A program made the position numbers and the translations under genes. 6,455 nucleotides of DNA from Thermoplasmata archaeon. GTDB taxonomy: Archaea; Thermoplasmatota; Thermoplasmata; GCA-020350865. Shown in pieces: positions 1 through 4,867 of this stretch. How positions within the stretch are numbered: position 1 is the stretch's first letter; every line of letters starts with the position of its first letter. The stretch lies in NCBI GenBank assembly GCA_020351895.1, contig CP070672.1:3571194-3577648 (forward strand), read 5' to 3'. The notes under the pieces were generated by a model, which was not told the DNA's origin, did not search any database, and saw only the letters and a program-made list of their open reading frames with translations.

Positions 1-299
1 GCAAGATGCTGGATTCATTTGAAGGCATGAAACACATATATCAGTACAGAACTCCGGTAACCCTAAGGGCCTACAGCAAGATTTTTGTCTATGTCCTGCC
101 AATTGTCTTCGGCCTATATTTCGCCAATTTAGCCCAGAATATTCCCATTGAATTGTTCTTTGTGGTTCCCCTATTATTCAGCATAACATTGGTTTCCCTG
201 GACAACATACAGGATCATCTGGAGAATCCGTTCGATATGGTGGGAGAGGATGATGTGGTGATAAACGAAAACAAATTTACAGCCTGGCTCGACCTCTGA
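1..299 (+). CDS. Bestrophin-like membrane protein, C-terminal fragment
   Basis: The frame is open from the window edge (a Lys codon precedes the first Met at position 6), so this is the 3' end of a longer gene. About 98 residues are visible. Two hydrophobic stretches, roughly residues 23-41 and 46-66 counted from the Met, are followed by the segment DNIQDHLENPFDMVGEDDV. That segment matches the family pattern in which a Leu-Glu-x-Pro-Phe element and an acidic cluster follow the last membrane helix; animal bestrophins have NPFGEDDDD here, part of the calcium clasp. Bestrophins and their prokaryotic relatives form pentameric ion channels in the cytoplasmic membrane, so an ion-channel role is inferred. 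The family call rests on the C-terminus only; the pore-lining N-terminal helices lie outside the window. A 103-bp gap with its own TATA box separates it from the next gene. Confidence 0.65.
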   Translation, partial: KMLDSFEGMKHIYQYRTPVTLRAYSKIFVYVLPIVFGLYFANLAQNIPIELFFVVPLLFSITLVSLDNIQDHLENPFDMVGEDDVVINENKFTAWLDL

Positions 300-359
300 C
301 CCCTCATAAGTTAAGTTCATTAAATCTTTTATCCTATCACTTGAATAAATTAAAGAAGA

Positions 360-369
360 TTTATATAAT
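360..369 (+). promoter_or_regulatory. TATA box for the Gln/Pro-tailed membrane protein
   Basis: TTTATATAAT matches the archaeal TATA consensus and is preceded by a purine-rich BRE-like stretch (AAAGAAGA). Its centre is about 38 bp ahead of the ATG at 403. Transcription about 25 bp downstream would begin next to the Shine-Dalgarno sequence at 390-394, giving a very short leader. Confidence 0.5.
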
Positions 370-389
370 CCCAATCATTTACCCAAATC

Positions 390-394
390 GGAGG
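390..394 (+). promoter_or_regulatory. Shine-Dalgarno sequence GGAGG
   Basis: GGAGG lies 8 nt ahead of the ATG at 403 and fixes that start. It shows that this organism uses leadered, SD-dependent initiation for at least some genes. Confidence 0.7.
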
Positions 395-402
395 ATTATT
401 TA

Positions 403-894
403 ATGGCAACAGGTAGTAGCTATCAACCACCACCTCCAGCGGGGACTCAACCACAATATATGCAAATGCAGTACGCACCTGCTCAGCAACCACAGCCACA
501 GCCACAACCACAGCCACAACCACAACCGCGGAAGCCCAGAGAGATGATAAGTGCTGATATGGCGGGAAAGATGGTTTTAATGGGTGTTATCCTCTTTTTT
601 ATCGGGGCGATATTGGCTCAGACCACGGTGCTTATCGGAGATCCTAATGAAGAAGATTATGACGATTGGGAAGACTATCTCAAAGCAGTAGAAGACACTC
701 GGGATTTGAGAAGAAACCTCGTCGGAATAGGACGGATACTCAATTGGTTTGGAACAATGATAATCGCGTTACCATTGTATGTGATCGGTATAAGCAGTGA
801 CAAATTAGACTGGAAAGTCAGGGCCTCTATGCTGTCAGCAGCCACCGCTCTCGTTATCGCTACAATGATCGTCACCATGTTCATAACGTCTTAA
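403..894 (+). CDS. Membrane protein with a Pro/Gln-rich N-terminal tail and three predicted helices
   Basis: This 163-residue protein is not recognised as a named family. Residues 1-47 are disordered-looking and rich in Pro, Gln, Tyr and Met, including seven Gln-Pro dipeptides at about 29-42, and end in the basic patch RKPR (43-46). Three hydrophobic segments follow at about 56-78, 107-130 and 141-161. Between the first two is a strongly acidic loop, about 80-99, containing NEEDYDDWEDY. The positive-inside rule places the tail in the cytoplasm and the acidic loop outside; this is inference. Short membrane proteins with such tails are common in Thermoplasmatota and resemble tails that bind cytoplasmic partners, but no function is known here. 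The start is fixed by the SD at 390-394 and a TATA box further up. It appears monocistronic. Confidence 0.8.
   Translation: MATGSSYQPPPPAGTQPQYMQMQYAPAQQPQPQPQPQPQPQPRKPREMISADMAGKMVLMGVILFFIGAILAQTTVLIGDPNEEDYDDWEDYLKAVEDTRDLRRNLVGIGRILNWFGTMIIALPLYVIGISSDKLDWKVRASMLSAATALVIATMIVTMFITS
487..528 (+). repeat. CAR-CCN hexanucleotide repeat encoding (Gln-Pro)7
   Basis: Seven in-frame hexamers of the form CAA/CAG + CCA (last unit CCG) encode Gln-Pro seven times. CAA and CAG alternate irregularly, which fits an older expansion under protein-level selection rather than a recent slippage event. Confidence 0.85.
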
Positions 895-995
895 TGATGT
901 AAATGAGCGTTCTATAAGAACATTCAAAGGTTCCCCTGATGTAAGTTAGCTTGGAAGCCCAATGAGTTTGGTACTGGTTATCCCCAGTGATATAT

Positions 996-1050
996 TTTTA
1001 TGTAAATCATTGGCTCCTGGCTTTAGCAATCATAGATGATTTACATAAAA
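996..1050. repeat. Perfect 15-bp inverted repeat with a 25-bp spacer
   Basis: The arm TTTTATGTAAATCAT (996-1010) is matched exactly by its reverse complement ATGATTTACATAAAA (1036-1050). The spacer 1011-1035 is less AT-rich. The element lies in the non-coding gap between the convergent genes ending at 894 (+) and 1140 (-). It could form a hairpin in RNA from either strand or a cruciform in DNA. No T-run follows directly, so a simple terminator is not clearly supported. A paired protein-binding site or a remnant of a small mobile element is also possible. Confidence 0.75.
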
Positions 1051-1139
1051 GGATTATCGATATCGAGCAAACACCCAGATAGATGAGCCTTGTCATAATA
1101 ATTATCTATATAACAGAGCAGAGGGAGGGAGACCTTGGT

Positions 1140-1421
1140 TCACAATCTTGATTTGGCAATCTTATCGATTTTCTTATCATCCAATTCGTTCATTGCTAGG
1201 GCAATTAATACTGGAATCAATGAAAAAAGGAACAATAACCCCAAACCGAGTACAAATGACATAATCATTAAAATAACGCTTACAAAGGCAAATAAATACA
1301 TTAACACTCCGAATATTGTGTGATTTAGGTTCATTTCAAATAGCTGTTCCCCACAATGCATGCAATTTGATCCTTTTCTATAGACATACCTGCATCTTCC
1401 ACAAACATATCGTTTAACCAT
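1140..1421 (-). CDS. Small zinc-ribbon protein with two membrane helices
   Basis: A 93-residue protein. Residues 1-25 form a compact zinc ribbon with cysteine pairs C7-x2-C10 and C20-x2-C23, spaced by nine residues and basic throughout. Hydrophobic segments at about 36-58 and 60-78 look like a helical hairpin, followed by a charged tail (about 79-93, DDKKIDKIAKSRL). Both ends are then probably cytoplasmic, with the zinc ribbon on the inner face of the membrane. Short ribbon-plus-helix proteins are frequent in archaea and mostly uncharacterised; I cannot name a function. The ATG is preceded on the minus strand by GGTGA, 4 nt upstream, and by a possible TATA-like TTTCTTATA at about 1457-1465. 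It converges on the gene at 403-894 and is divergent from the cold-shock gene. Confidence 0.75.
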   Translation of the reverse strand: MVKRYVCGRCRYVYRKGSNCMHCGEQLFEMNLNHTIFGVLMYLFAFVSVILMIMSFVLGLGLLFLFSLIPVLIALAMNELDDKKIDKIAKSRL

Positions 1422-1511
1422 ACAGTCACCCGAGATTTTACTCGATTCAATTCACCTATAAGAAATCCAATAATGGCTCAAAGGAGTATATCCTATTACA
1501 TAGCCTTAAAT

Positions 1512-1619
1512 CTACGGTGTCCCGCTCCAATCTACTCCTTTTTGAACAACGAGTTCTTCATGGTGCCAATCTTCCTGGGCTTATATGGTTTTTCCCTCAA
1601 TAATCACTTCTTCCCCATC
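1512..1619 (-). pseudogene. Possible remnant of a short coding region with one in-frame stop
   Basis: Read from 1619 downward, one frame gives DGEEVIIEGKTI, a TAA stop (1581-1583), then AQEDWHHEELVVQKGVDW and four more residues before a TAG at 1512-1514. About half of the codons start with G, and the composition (Glu, Val, Gly, Asp, Trp, few Ser/Arg/Leu) resembles real protein on both sides of the stop. No start codon or SD in this frame is evident, and the frame is closed by a TAA about nine bases above 1619. It may be a decayed fragment of a larger gene, or chance in a purine-rich strand. No family is recognised. Confidence 0.25.
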
Positions 1620-1754
1620 GAAAAGTAATTATAGGAGTAAGTTTATGCAAATGAACAATAAAGATGAAAGTTAGAAAATTTACCACCTTTTTAGAGGCAT
1701 CTAAATACGGCTTGATAACTTTTTTAATTTTCCAATCTTTATTAAAAGTCAGAA

Positions 1755-1769
1755 CCTCAGTTTCTGAGG
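1755..1769 (+). promoter_or_regulatory. Stem-loop overlapping the cold-shock gene Shine-Dalgarno
   Basis: CCTCAG (1755-1760), TTT, CTGAGG (1764-1769) forms a perfect 6-bp stem with a 3-nt loop. Its 3' arm includes the first bases of the SD AGGAGGTGA (1767-1775). Because GAGG occurs twice (1766-1769 and 1769-1772), the CCTC arm could also pair with the core of the SD. The arrangement suggests that translation is tuned by RNA folding, possibly by temperature; this is inference. Confidence 0.5.
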
Positions 1770-1775
1770 AGGTGA
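1767..1775 (+). promoter_or_regulatory. Extended Shine-Dalgarno AGGAGGTGA that decides the GTG start
   Basis: This nine-base match to the 16S rRNA 3' end sits 5 nt ahead of the GTG at 1781. It rules out the longer open frame beginning at 1664 and gives a protein that begins exactly at the cold-shock domain. Confidence 0.8.
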
Positions 1776-1780
1776 CCAAC

Positions 1781-1972
1781 GTGAAAGGTACAGTAAAATG
1801 GTATAATGATATGAAGTCCTACGGCTTCATAGAGGTAGAAGGACAAAAGGACGTATTCGTTCATAGAAACGCCCTGCCTGAAGGAACCACTCTCCGTGAA
1901 GGTGACCAGGTCGAGTTCGACATTGAGGAATCTCCAAAAGGACCACAAGCTGCGAATGTAAAGAAACTTTAG
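1781..1972 (+). CDS. csp: Cold-shock domain protein (CspA family)
   Basis: A 63-residue single-domain OB-fold protein that binds single-stranded RNA/DNA and is expected to act as an RNA chaperone in the cytoplasm. It opens with [10 protein letters not shown], close to the canonical GTVKWFN start. RNP1 is K12-S13-Y14-G15-F16-I17, with Ser where most relatives have Gly, and RNP2 is V25-F26-V27-H28. The C-terminus [10 protein letters not shown] is typical of the family, whose usual length is 64-70. The frame extends upstream to an ATG at 1664, but that 39-residue extension is unlike the family, and the GTG start has a near-perfect SD. A hairpin overlaps this SD. A T-rich stretch follows the stop, so the gene is probably monocistronic. 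Csp proteins are patchy in archaea and largely found in mesophilic or cold-living lineages. Confidence 0.93.
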   Translation: MKGTVKWYNDMKSYGFIEVEGQKDVFVHRNALPEGTTLREGDQVEFDIEESPKGPQAANVKKL

Positions 1973-1995
1973 TTGCTTTTAGTACTCCAACCAAA

Positions 1996-2021
1996 TTTTT
2001 TAATTTTTTCTATTTATTTTT
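1996..2021 (+). terminator. T-rich terminator after the cold-shock gene
   Basis: Two runs of six T (1996-2001 and 2004-2009) plus further T clusters to 2021, without a stem-loop, resemble the oligo-T terminators used by archaeal RNA polymerase. They begin 24 nt after the csp stop, on the strand of that gene. The convergent gene starts its stop codon at 2025, so the region separates the two. Confidence 0.6.
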
Positions 2022-2022
2022 A

Positions 2023-2664
2023 TTATACTAGACTAGGTCCTGGATTTATTCTCTCCCATTTTTTTAAAAACTTCTCTGCTCTTTTTTTGGTTTTAGTGCT
2101 CTTGCTGTTTAACTGATTTTTTGCAAACTCGATTATTTCCTCTTTATTCCCGGCTTCCTCATAAAATTCATCGAATGCTTCCAATGCATCTCCTTTGAGA
2201 AGTTCCATTTGTTTTCCTCGATGAAGTTTATCGATGTTAAACAGTTTTTCAGTTATTTTGGATTGAAGGTGAGGTTTTGCCAATGCGATTTTACCTGAGC
2301 ACAACACGATTTGTCGTGCCACCATGGTTTTCTTCCCTGAAAGTATGTCGTAATACTTATCAAACAGATTTTCGAATCTATGTTCATAATCGGAATTGGA
2401 AAGATTCGCAAGGATTTGAATGGCGATATATCTTTGATAATCGTTCTTGCTCTCTAATAATTCTTCTAAAAACTCCCAGTAGGGATCGAGGGATTTAGGA
2501 TGCTGCTCAGCCAACATTAAAAGAACCTTGTGGCTATTAAAATGGACAGTATCATTTTTTGAAAGTATACCTTGAGTGATGGCACGGAGTGTATCTTCAT
2601 CTAAAGGAGCCTTTTTTACGAGGATTTCGATATTAAGGTTCTTCTGGTTGAGATCTACATGCAT
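2023..2664 (-). CDS. HEAT/ARM-repeat protein
   Basis: An all-helical protein of 213 residues with no catalytic motif or signal peptide, so probably a cytoplasmic scaffold. Helix pairs typical of HEAT/ARM repeats lie at about 23-35/42-53, 60-72/76-88, 95-109/112-128, 132-144/150-169 and 174-185/190-203. The clearest units are SHKVLLMLAEQHP, QRYIAIQILANLS and the basic KTKKRAEKFLKKW near the end. Such proteins bind other proteins or nucleic acid; the partner is unknown. I prefer the ATG at 2664 over the in-frame TTG at 2679, because GGAG (2674-2677) lies 9 nt ahead of the ATG and overlaps the TTG. It follows the lipoprotein gene on the same strand after 62 bp; a weak AAAAATATT at about 2699-2707 could give it its own promoter. 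Confidence 0.75.
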   Translation of the reverse strand: MHVDLNQKNLNIEILVKKAPLDEDTLRAITQGILSKNDTVHFNSHKVLLMLAEQHPKSLDPYWEFLEELLESKNDYQRYIAIQILANLSNSDYEHRFENLFDKYYDILSGKKTMVARQIVLCSGKIALAKPHLQSKITEKLFNIDKLHRGKQMELLKGDALEAFDEFYEEAGNKEEIIEFAKNQLNSKSTKTKKRAEKFLKKWERINPGPSLV

Positions 2665-2726
2665 GGTCCCATTCTCCAAATATTACATTCATATCCTGAA
2701 TATTTTTCTTTTTTGAACATATGATT

Positions 2727-3146
2727 TCACTTAGGAATTTTTATCTCGTAATATAATCCATATGTGTTTAATTCATATACTATCTTATTGAGATTCTCAT
2801 ATTCTTCATCTTCATCGACATCAAAACTAATTACAAAATTCTTTGTTTCACTTTGATTAATGCTATCAGGAATATTAGGAGATTTATCTGCAACATAATT
2901 CTTCGATTTCGTTATTAATTTAAAATCTTCTAGCGAAAGATTGATACTATCTATTTCAATATTTGTAAAATTCAGTCTAACTTGATAATAATTATTAAGA
3001 ATAAAATCATCATTTTCGAAATGGTCTTCAATAAGGTCAATTCTTATCTCAATAGAATTTTGTGGTTTATCATTTTCGTTCGATAAACAGCCAATAAGAA
3101 AAATTAAAATTATAATGAACAAATAGGTAATTTTCACAATATCCAT
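2727..3146 (-). CDS. Secreted lipoprotein with a predicted beta-sandwich domain
   Basis: A 139-residue protein with a hydrophobic signal peptide (about 6-19) ending in the lipobox LIGC, so Cys20 should be lipidated and the protein anchored on the outer face of the membrane. Residues 31-139 are strand-rich. They resemble DUF4352-type immunoglobulin-like lipoprotein domains in layout: YYQVRLNFTNIEID, then a FKL strand, a Ser/Gln-containing turn, then NFVISFDVDEDEEYENL. That comparison is by eye and uncertain. The domain is acidic and rich in Asn, Ile and Asp. The gene is markedly more A/T-rich than its neighbours, favouring AAT, ATT and GAA codons, which may indicate recent acquisition. ATG is preceded by GAGG (3154-3157) at 7 nt. 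A TATA box at 3173-3180 suggests an independent promoter. Confidence 0.75.
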   Translation of the reverse strand: MDIVKITYLFIIILIFLIGCLSNENDKPQNSIEIRIDLIEDHFENDDFILNNYYQVRLNFTNIEIDSINLSLEDFKLITKSKNYVADKSPNIPDSINQSETKNFVISFDVDEDEEYENLNKIVYELNTYGLYYEIKIPK

Positions 3147-3172
3147 TTAAATTCCTCGAAGCGGTATAAGGT

Positions 3173-3180
3173 CATATATA
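3173..3180 (-). promoter_or_regulatory. TATA box for the lipoprotein gene
   Basis: On the minus strand this reads TATATATG, preceded by GGGGG. Its centre is about 31 bp from the ATG at 3146, giving a predicted leader of only a few bases that includes the SD GAGG. It overlaps a tandem direct repeat (3177-3199). Confidence 0.5.
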
Positions 3181-3199
3181 CCCCCATTATATCCCCCAT
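3177..3199 (-). repeat. Tandem direct repeat, two units of ATGGGGG(A)TATA
   Basis: Two adjacent units, 3188-3199 (ATGGGGGATATA on the minus strand) and 3177-3187 (ATGGGGGTATA), differ by a single inserted A. The proximal unit overlaps the TATA box of the lipoprotein gene and the distal one lies about one helical turn upstream, where BRE contacts or a regulator would bind. Confidence 0.6.
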
Positions 3200-3256
3200 G
3201 TATAGCTTCCCATAATCAGTATTCTTTTCAGAAACTTGAAACTATCGATTTCCATA

Positions 3257-3949
3257 TTACTGGTCTAAATCGTCAACAAAAAGATCATCCAGCATGTGTC
3301 CCAGCTTTTCCATCTTCGTCTTGAGGTACATTTCATTATACTCATTCGGCTCTATTAAAATCGGTATCCTTCCAACAACTTCGATGCCATGTCTTTTCAG
3401 ATCCTTGACTTTATCAGGATTGTTGGTCAGCAAATTTATGGATTTCACATCCAGGGCCATCAACATGTGTGCTGCAATCATGTAATCGCGTTCATCGTCC
3501 TTAAAGCCTAGAGCTTCGTTTGCCTCCACAGTATCGTATCCAAAATCCTGAAGCTGATATGCCTTCACCTTATTTAAAAGTCCGATTCCCCTCCCCTCCT
3601 GCCTGAGATATAATACAATACCATTATCCAAAGACGCCACATTTTTCATGGCAGCGATGAGCTGTTCCCTGCAATCACATCTTAAGGAGCCTATGGCATC
3701 ACCGGTCAAACACTCAGAATGCAGCCTGACAGGAACCTCCTCTTTTCCACATACATCCCCTGATATAAGGGCTATGTGCTCCCTTTCATCGCTGTTATTA
3801 TAGAAGGCCACAATCTGAAAATCCCCAAATAATGTGGGTAGATTTGCCACAGCCACAATTTTAACACAGAGCTGTACACGCTCTCCATTACAGTAGTGTT
3901 CCCTGTCCTTTTCTATGAGCTCGTTTATTTCCGGCTTCGTAAGCGGCAT
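3257..3949 (-). CDS. ribA: GTP cyclohydrolase II
   Basis: A 230-residue enzyme that opens the imidazole ring of GTP, releasing formate and pyrophosphate and forming 2,5-diamino-6-ribosylamino-4(3H)-pyrimidinone 5'-phosphate, the first step of riboflavin synthesis. The zinc ligands are C80, C91 and C93 in HSECLTGDAIGSLRCDC. Next come LRQEGRGIGLLNKVKAYQLQD and DTVEANEALGF. Y131, D152 and R154 align with E. coli Y105, D126 and R128, and LLTNNPDKV (173-181) is the signature near the C-terminus. It is a stand-alone RibA, with no DHBP synthase domain, and is about 30 residues longer than E. coli RibA, mainly at the N-terminus. No FMN riboswitch or other rib gene is visible. No SD precedes the ATG, and a TATA element at 3968-3974 is placed for a leaderless transcript. 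Confidence 0.95.
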   Translation of the reverse strand: MPLTKPEINELIEKDREHYCNGERVQLCVKIVAVANLPTLFGDFQIVAFYNNSDEREHIALISGDVCGKEEVPVRLHSECLTGDAIGSLRCDCREQLIAAMKNVASLDNGIVLYLRQEGRGIGLLNKVKAYQLQDFGYDTVEANEALGFKDDERDYMIAAHMLMALDVKSINLLTNNPDKVKDLKRHGIEVVGRIPILIEPNEYNEMYLKTKMEKLGHMLDDLFVDDLDQ

Positions 3950-3967
3950 ATTAGCACAACCGATAAT

Positions 3968-3974
3968 CTATAAA
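3968..3974 (-). promoter_or_regulatory. TATA element for leaderless ribA
   Basis: TTTATAG on the minus strand is centred about 22 bp ahead of the ribA ATG at 3949. The bases just before that ATG (GTGCTAAT) carry no SD, so the transcript may begin at or next to the start codon. A second minus-strand candidate (ATATATAAAC, about 3983-3992) would give a leader of about 15-20 nt. Confidence 0.45.
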
Positions 3975-3983
3975 GTCCGAAAG

Positions 3984-3991
3984 TTTATATA
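3984..3991 (+). promoter_or_regulatory. TATA box for the small zinc-ribbon gene
   Basis: TTTATATA on the plus strand is centred about 18 bp ahead of the ATG at 4006 and 33 bp ahead of the ATG at 4021. A start site about 25 bp downstream would fall near 4013, which suits initiation at 4021 better than at 4006. It also reads as ATATATAAAC towards ribA, so the two genes may share this element. Confidence 0.5.
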
Positions 3992-4005
3992 TTTATTTAT
4001 AATCT

Positions 4006-4194
4006 ATGGATGGGAATTTTATGACATATGAAATTAATAAGATTGAATTCTCTGATGAGTTCAAGGTATGTCCGGTATGCGGCTATGAAGATGGATATCA
4101 TTCAATGTTCATTCGTGAGGGGGATGAAATTAGGTGGTATTTCATATGCCCCGAATGCCATAAGATTTTCGATATTGGATTCTCTGTACCTTGA
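4006..4194 (+). CDS. Small zinc-ribbon protein
   Basis: Up to 62 residues with two cysteine pairs, C22-x2-C25 (VCPVCGYEDG) and C48-x2-C51 (ICPECHKIF), separated by 22 residues of predicted beta strands. This is the classic zinc-ribbon knuckle arrangement. No other domain is present, so it may bind nucleic acid or a protein partner, or act as a small adaptor; the function is unknown. An alternative ATG at 4021 gives 57 residues and removes no ribbon residue. The TATA position favours 4021, while the purine stretch GGATGGG (4008-4014) could be a weak SD for it. The gene is divergent from ribA across 56 bp, which may imply shared control but not a riboflavin role. The following 92 bp to the convergent acetyltransferase hold no recognisable feature. 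Confidence 0.7.
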   Translation: MDGNFMTYEINKIEFSDEFKVCPVCGYEDGYHSMFIREGDEIRWYFICPECHKIFDIGFSVP

Positions 4195-4286
4195 TAACGA
4201 CCTTGATATCCAACCCATCTAAAACATGATCCAGGCATATTCCTTCCACAAAATGGGGTCGGCAAGGATTAAATTTTCATCCATTC

Positions 4287-4823
4287 CTAACGAAGGAGCG
4301 AGTATATTATATCATCATGAAACCGACTTTTGTAGAAATATTTCCCTCTCAGCACTCCCTCCTTTTTAAAACCTAACCTTTCTATGAGTCTTACGGCTCG
4401 GATATTCTCAGGATCTGTTGTGGCTTCGATTCTATTCAACGCCATCTTTTCGAAACCATATTGAATTAATGCATCAAGGGTTTCTTTCATCAATCCCATT
4501 CCCCAGTATTTCTTGGCCAAATCGGCCCCAACAGTTATGCAGGAATCTCGTTTACTGTATCTATAAAAGCCAACTGTTCCTATTAGCCTATTCGTTTCTT
4601 TAAAAACCAATCCCAATCGAAATCGTGTAGGTGTTGGGACAATATACTTTTCATAGAACTCTTCGGCTTCTTTTCTGGAGGTTACATTATCAGCTGACGA
4701 ACATTCGTTTATCTCATCTTTACTAAAATGTTCATAAAGAAAGCCAATATCATCGGCAGTCAATCCTCTTAATACCAATCTGTCTGTTTCGATATATGGA
4801 ACCTCATGATTTGCTTCGGTCAT
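4287..4823 (-). CDS. GNAT N-acetyltransferase, RimJ/RimL type
   Basis: A 178-residue acetyl-CoA-dependent N-acetyltransferase, expected to be cytoplasmic. The family features are in order: an N-terminal ETDRLVLRGLTADD (12-25), the central strand LIGTVGFYRY (80-89), the acetyl-CoA pyrophosphate-binding turn KKYWGMGLMKE (104-114), and the C-terminal PENIRAVRLIERLGFKKEGVLR (138-159). This last segment is characteristic of the RimJ/RimL branch, which acetylates protein N-termini as well as small amines and antibiotics, so the substrate cannot be given. A longer frame starts at a TTG at 4850. I prefer the ATG at 4823, because the SD GGAGG (4835-4839) lies 11 nt upstream; a GTG two codons earlier is also possible. 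It follows the next acetyltransferase gene by 44 bp on the same strand, without an intervening terminator, so co-transcription is likely. Confidence 0.85.
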   Translation of the reverse strand: MTEANHEVPYIETDRLVLRGLTADDIGFLYEHFSKDEINECSSADNVTSRKEAEEFYEKYIVPTPTRFRLGLVFKETNRLIGTVGFYRYSKRDSCITVGADLAKKYWGMGLMKETLDALIQYGFEKMALNRIEATTDPENIRAVRLIERLGFKKEGVLRGKYFYKSRFHDDIIYSLLR

Positions 4824-4867
4824 AATCACTTTTACCTCCCTTGTCTCCAATCCTCAAAGTAGTTATT

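Larger units (their letters stand above)
1422..1780. other. 359-bp spacer between the zinc-ribbon membrane protein and the cold-shock gene
   Basis: No intact gene is convincing here. Reading frames over 1597-1779 (-) and 1664-1780 (+) are open but begin at weak starts and lack coding character. The spacer holds a possible minus-strand gene remnant (1512-1619), a TATA-like CATATAAG on the minus strand at about 1580-1587, candidate plus-strand TATA elements (TTTATGCA at about 1641, CTAAATAC at about 1700, TTTTTAAT at about 1721), and the hairpin and SD directly ahead of the cold-shock gene. Which element drives that gene cannot be decided by eye. Confidence 0.5.

Noticed and set aside
372..381. 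Similar AATCATTTA words near 373 and near 5692, upstream of two plus-strand genes
   Set aside because: Nine or ten A/T-rich bases shared between two sites in 6.4 kb can be chance. Their distances to the start codons also differ.
1135..1323. 62-residue plus-strand reading frame
   Set aside because: It is the complement of the zinc-ribbon membrane protein gene, which has cysteine motifs, membrane helices and an SD.
1597..1779. 60-residue minus-strand reading frame opposite the cold-shock leader
   Set aside because: It starts at a TTG without an SD, has no coding-like codon pattern and matches no family known to me.
1664..1780. N-terminal extension of the cold-shock protein from an upstream ATG
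   Set aside because: The 39 extra residues do not resemble the family, no SD precedes the ATG, and a near-perfect SD sits 5 nt ahead of the GTG at 1781.
2665..2679. TTG start giving a HEAT-repeat protein five residues longer
   Set aside because: The TTG overlaps the SD that properly serves the ATG at 2664.
4028..4222. 64-residue plus-strand reading frame overlapping the small zinc-ribbon gene
   Set aside because: It is a frame-shifted shadow that loses both paired-cysteine knuckles.
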